Below are positions 62,619 to 64,000 of a DNA stretch of 64,000 nt, piece by piece; within the stretch, counting starts at the first letter, position 1, and the number at the start of each line of letters is the position of its first letter. A program made the translations under genes and the position numbers. The notes below the pieces were generated by a model. The model did no database searches, was not told the DNA's origin, and was given only the letters and a program-made list of their open reading frames with translations. Origin of the DNA: Hyphomicrobiales bacterium (GTDB taxonomy: Bacteria > Pseudomonadota > Alphaproteobacteria > Rhizobiales > Rhizobiaceae); contig UCAG01000014.1 of assembly GCA_900470285.1 (NCBI GenBank), positions 241,408-305,407 on the forward strand. The letters are read 5' to 3'.

Positions 62619-63152
62619 TGCATTATGGCGTATCTGTTCAGCAGGCAGAATTGAACCGTCTTTGCCTGCAAGTCTAAGCTGTTTTGGACAGGCACGATGA
62701 AAGTTATATTGTTGGCGATCAGAATGCGCTGCTCTTAAGGGGGACAGGCGAAGCGTCTTAAGGATTCGGACGCTGTTGATATTCGCCGGTATAAGCGGTT
62801 TTTCTGCTCAGGTGCATTAATCGCGACTTTTTGATGTATTTCATCTGCTGATTTTCGCAGAGGTTCCGAATATAAGCATTAAATAATGAATAATTTTAGA
62901 GTAATAATAATTTTATACAAAGAAAGTCGATATTTGCATAGATTATGAACTTATAATCAATTTCATTATAAAATTAGAACTTTGGCTTTGAAAATCGAAC
63001 AGAAACTGCCAATGAAATTGGGGGACGTATTTTTATTTGATTTTCATGTGGAATTTATATTTTATTAGCGTACTCTAATAATAAACCCGTTTTCATGAGT
63101 GCAATTAATGCTGATCGATTTTCTTTGCTTTTAAATAAGCGAGGAGAACGTT
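62619..63152 (+). promoter_or_regulatory. AT-rich region upstream of the adhesin gene
   Basis: About 530 bases without a gene. From about 62870 to 63140 the DNA is markedly richer in A and T than its neighbours, as is common for silenced surface genes. GAGGAG at 63141-63146 is the ribosome binding site of the next gene. No clear promoter consensus or CtrA full site was found. Confidence 0.5.
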
Positions 63153-64000
63153 ATGCTTGTTGTTGTTACACATAAAAATAATGGTCATGTAAGTACTGTT
63201 TCTGGAAACAAGATCACGCTATCCGAACCCAGCATTGTGAAGCTGGCGCTCAGCCCTCGTGATGTTTCTGATTTTCAGCGGGCAGGTGAAGATCTTTTGA
63301 TCCACTTACATAATGGTACAACAATACGTATCGTTAATTTTTATAAGTATTTTATTAGCAATCAAGATAATGATCTTGTTCTCGAAGACGGTGACGGAAA
63401 GTTGTGGGCTGGCCACCATTCTGATGGTTTGGCAGACTTTAACTTTGCGGAGATTCAATCTGTTGATCAGCTGGTCGAGAAAGATCGGGGTATATTACCG
63501 ATTTTGTTGGGTTTGGGCGGCCTTGGTGCAATAGGTGCTGCCGTTGCAGGAGGCTCGGGTGGAGGGGGAGATCGGGGGCCTGGAGGGCAGCCTGGTGAGA
63601 GTGATCATACACCTCCGGAAGCTCCCGTCGTCAAACTTGAAAATGATACTGGTATTGTTGGTGACGGTATAACGAAAGACGGCAATGTTATTGTCAGTAA
63701 TCTGGAAGCCGGAGCAACTTGGGAATATAGTATTGATGGCGGTAAAACCTGGCAAAAAGGGACAGGTAATAGTTTTGAATTAGCGCCTGGTGATTATGAA
63801 AACGGGGATGTACTCGTTCGCCAAATTGATCAGGCGGGGAACATAAGTTCAAATGGTTCTCTGGGGGAAATTACAGTTGATGTGACAGCACCGGGTGCAG
63901 AGTTTGTTCTGAGCGATCCGGACGGCGACAATATCCCGACGGCAACAGGCACAACCGAGCCGAATTCTGATGTGACGGTAACCTGGCCGGATGGTACGCA
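63153..64000 (+). CDS. BapA-type giant adhesin, N-terminal part (cut by window edge)
   Basis: ATG 63153 with GAGGAG 6 bases upstream opens a frame of 282 codons that is still open at the edge. Residues 1-110 match the BapA-prefix type (no Sec signal, start MLVVVTHKNNGHVSTVSG, then LLIHLHNGTTIRIVNFY). Residues 113-134 are hydrophobic and Gly-rich (GILPILLGLGGLGAIGAAVA), then a Gly-rich linker. Ig-like modules start at about 155 (PPEAPVVKLENDTG ... YSIDGGKTWQ ... VRQIDQAGN) and again at about 247 (APGAEFVLSDPDGDN). Such proteins are exported by type I secretion through a C-terminal signal and serve biofilm formation. The secretion genes would lie beyond the edge. Confidence 0.85.
   Translation, partial: MLVVVTHKNNGHVSTVSGNKITLSEPSIVKLALSPRDVSDFQRAGEDLLIHLHNGTTIRIVNFYKYFISNQDNDLVLEDGDGKLWAGHHSDGLADFNFAEIQSVDQLVEKDRGILPILLGLGGLGAIGAAVAGGSGGGGDRGPGGQPGESDHTPPEAPVVKLENDTGIVGDGITKDGNVIVSNLEAGATWEYSIDGGKTWQKGTGNSFELAPGDYENGDVLVRQIDQAGNISSNGSLGEITVDVTAPGAEFVLSDPDGDNIPTATGTTEPNSDVTVTWPDGT

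Noticed and set aside
63313..63534. 73-codon frame at the right end
   Set aside because: A shadow in another frame of the BapA-type adhesin gene, which has a better start and recognised domains.

Overview
The window looks like chromosome from an alphaproteobacterium of the order Hyphomicrobiales (Rhizobiales), most likely a Brucellaceae-type genus such as Pseudochrobactrum or Ochrobactrum. Evidence: base composition near half GC, many solute-binding ABC and MHS/MFS transporters with LysR, MocR, FCD-type GntR, ROK and MarR regulators, three copies of a two-hairpin intergenic repeat of a kind common in this order, and one TTAA-N7-TTAA site of the CtrA type. The genus is an inference. No rRNA, tRNA, CRISPR, insertion sequence or phage gene was seen.

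Layout. 1-3.3 kb: a FecI/FecR pair (FecR cut by the window edge) and an OmpA-family envelope protein with a long coiled-coil/proline-rich region. 3.5-10 kb: a MocR regulator divergent from an amino-acid-type ABC operon led by a cytosolic 4,5-dihydroxyphthalate-decarboxylase-like protein, followed by an M20 amidohydrolase. 10-15.5 kb: a DEDDh exonuclease, then LysR, a second M20 amidohydrolase, an MHS transporter and glutaminase GlsA, which together could release and use an amino acid from an N-acyl conjugate. 15.5-18.3 kb: a secreted cysteine-rich Sel1-like protein. 18.4-24.1 kb: an amino-sugar operon (nagB-like, nagA-like, ABC binding protein, Gfo/Idh dehydrogenase) divergent from a ROK repressor, with a perfect 22-bp palindrome between them.

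24.2-36.1 kb is a hexuronate region: an ABC importer (binding protein, ATPase, two permeases), uxuB, uxaC, a GntR regulator, uxuA, uxaA and kdgK. It covers glucuronate to 2-keto-3-deoxy-6-phosphogluconate and the altronate branch. A shared motif in front of the ABC operon and between uxaC and gntR ties the importer to the pathway. 36.1-42.9 kb is a MarR-controlled dipeptide-type ABC importer with a creatininase-family hydrolase and two matching palindromes in the divergent promoter region. 43-47.6 kb carries a small membrane protein with a terminator inside its coding sequence, a DHA2 drug-efflux pump with a divergent LysR, and a Tat-exported agmatine-deiminase-family enzyme.

47.6-64 kb is a surface locus and the most unusual part. 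A 3,562-residue secreted protein has about 25 DUF11/DUF7507-like repeats, an SdrD-B-like domain and a possible OmpA-like C-terminus. It overlaps by ATGA a 1,270-residue predicted outer-membrane beta-barrel. After an AT-rich gap comes the 5' end of a BapA-type adhesin, cut by the window edge. The giant gene has a canonical CtrA-type site upstream. I read the first two as a coupled surface fibre and its outer-membrane partner; this is a hypothesis from architecture only.
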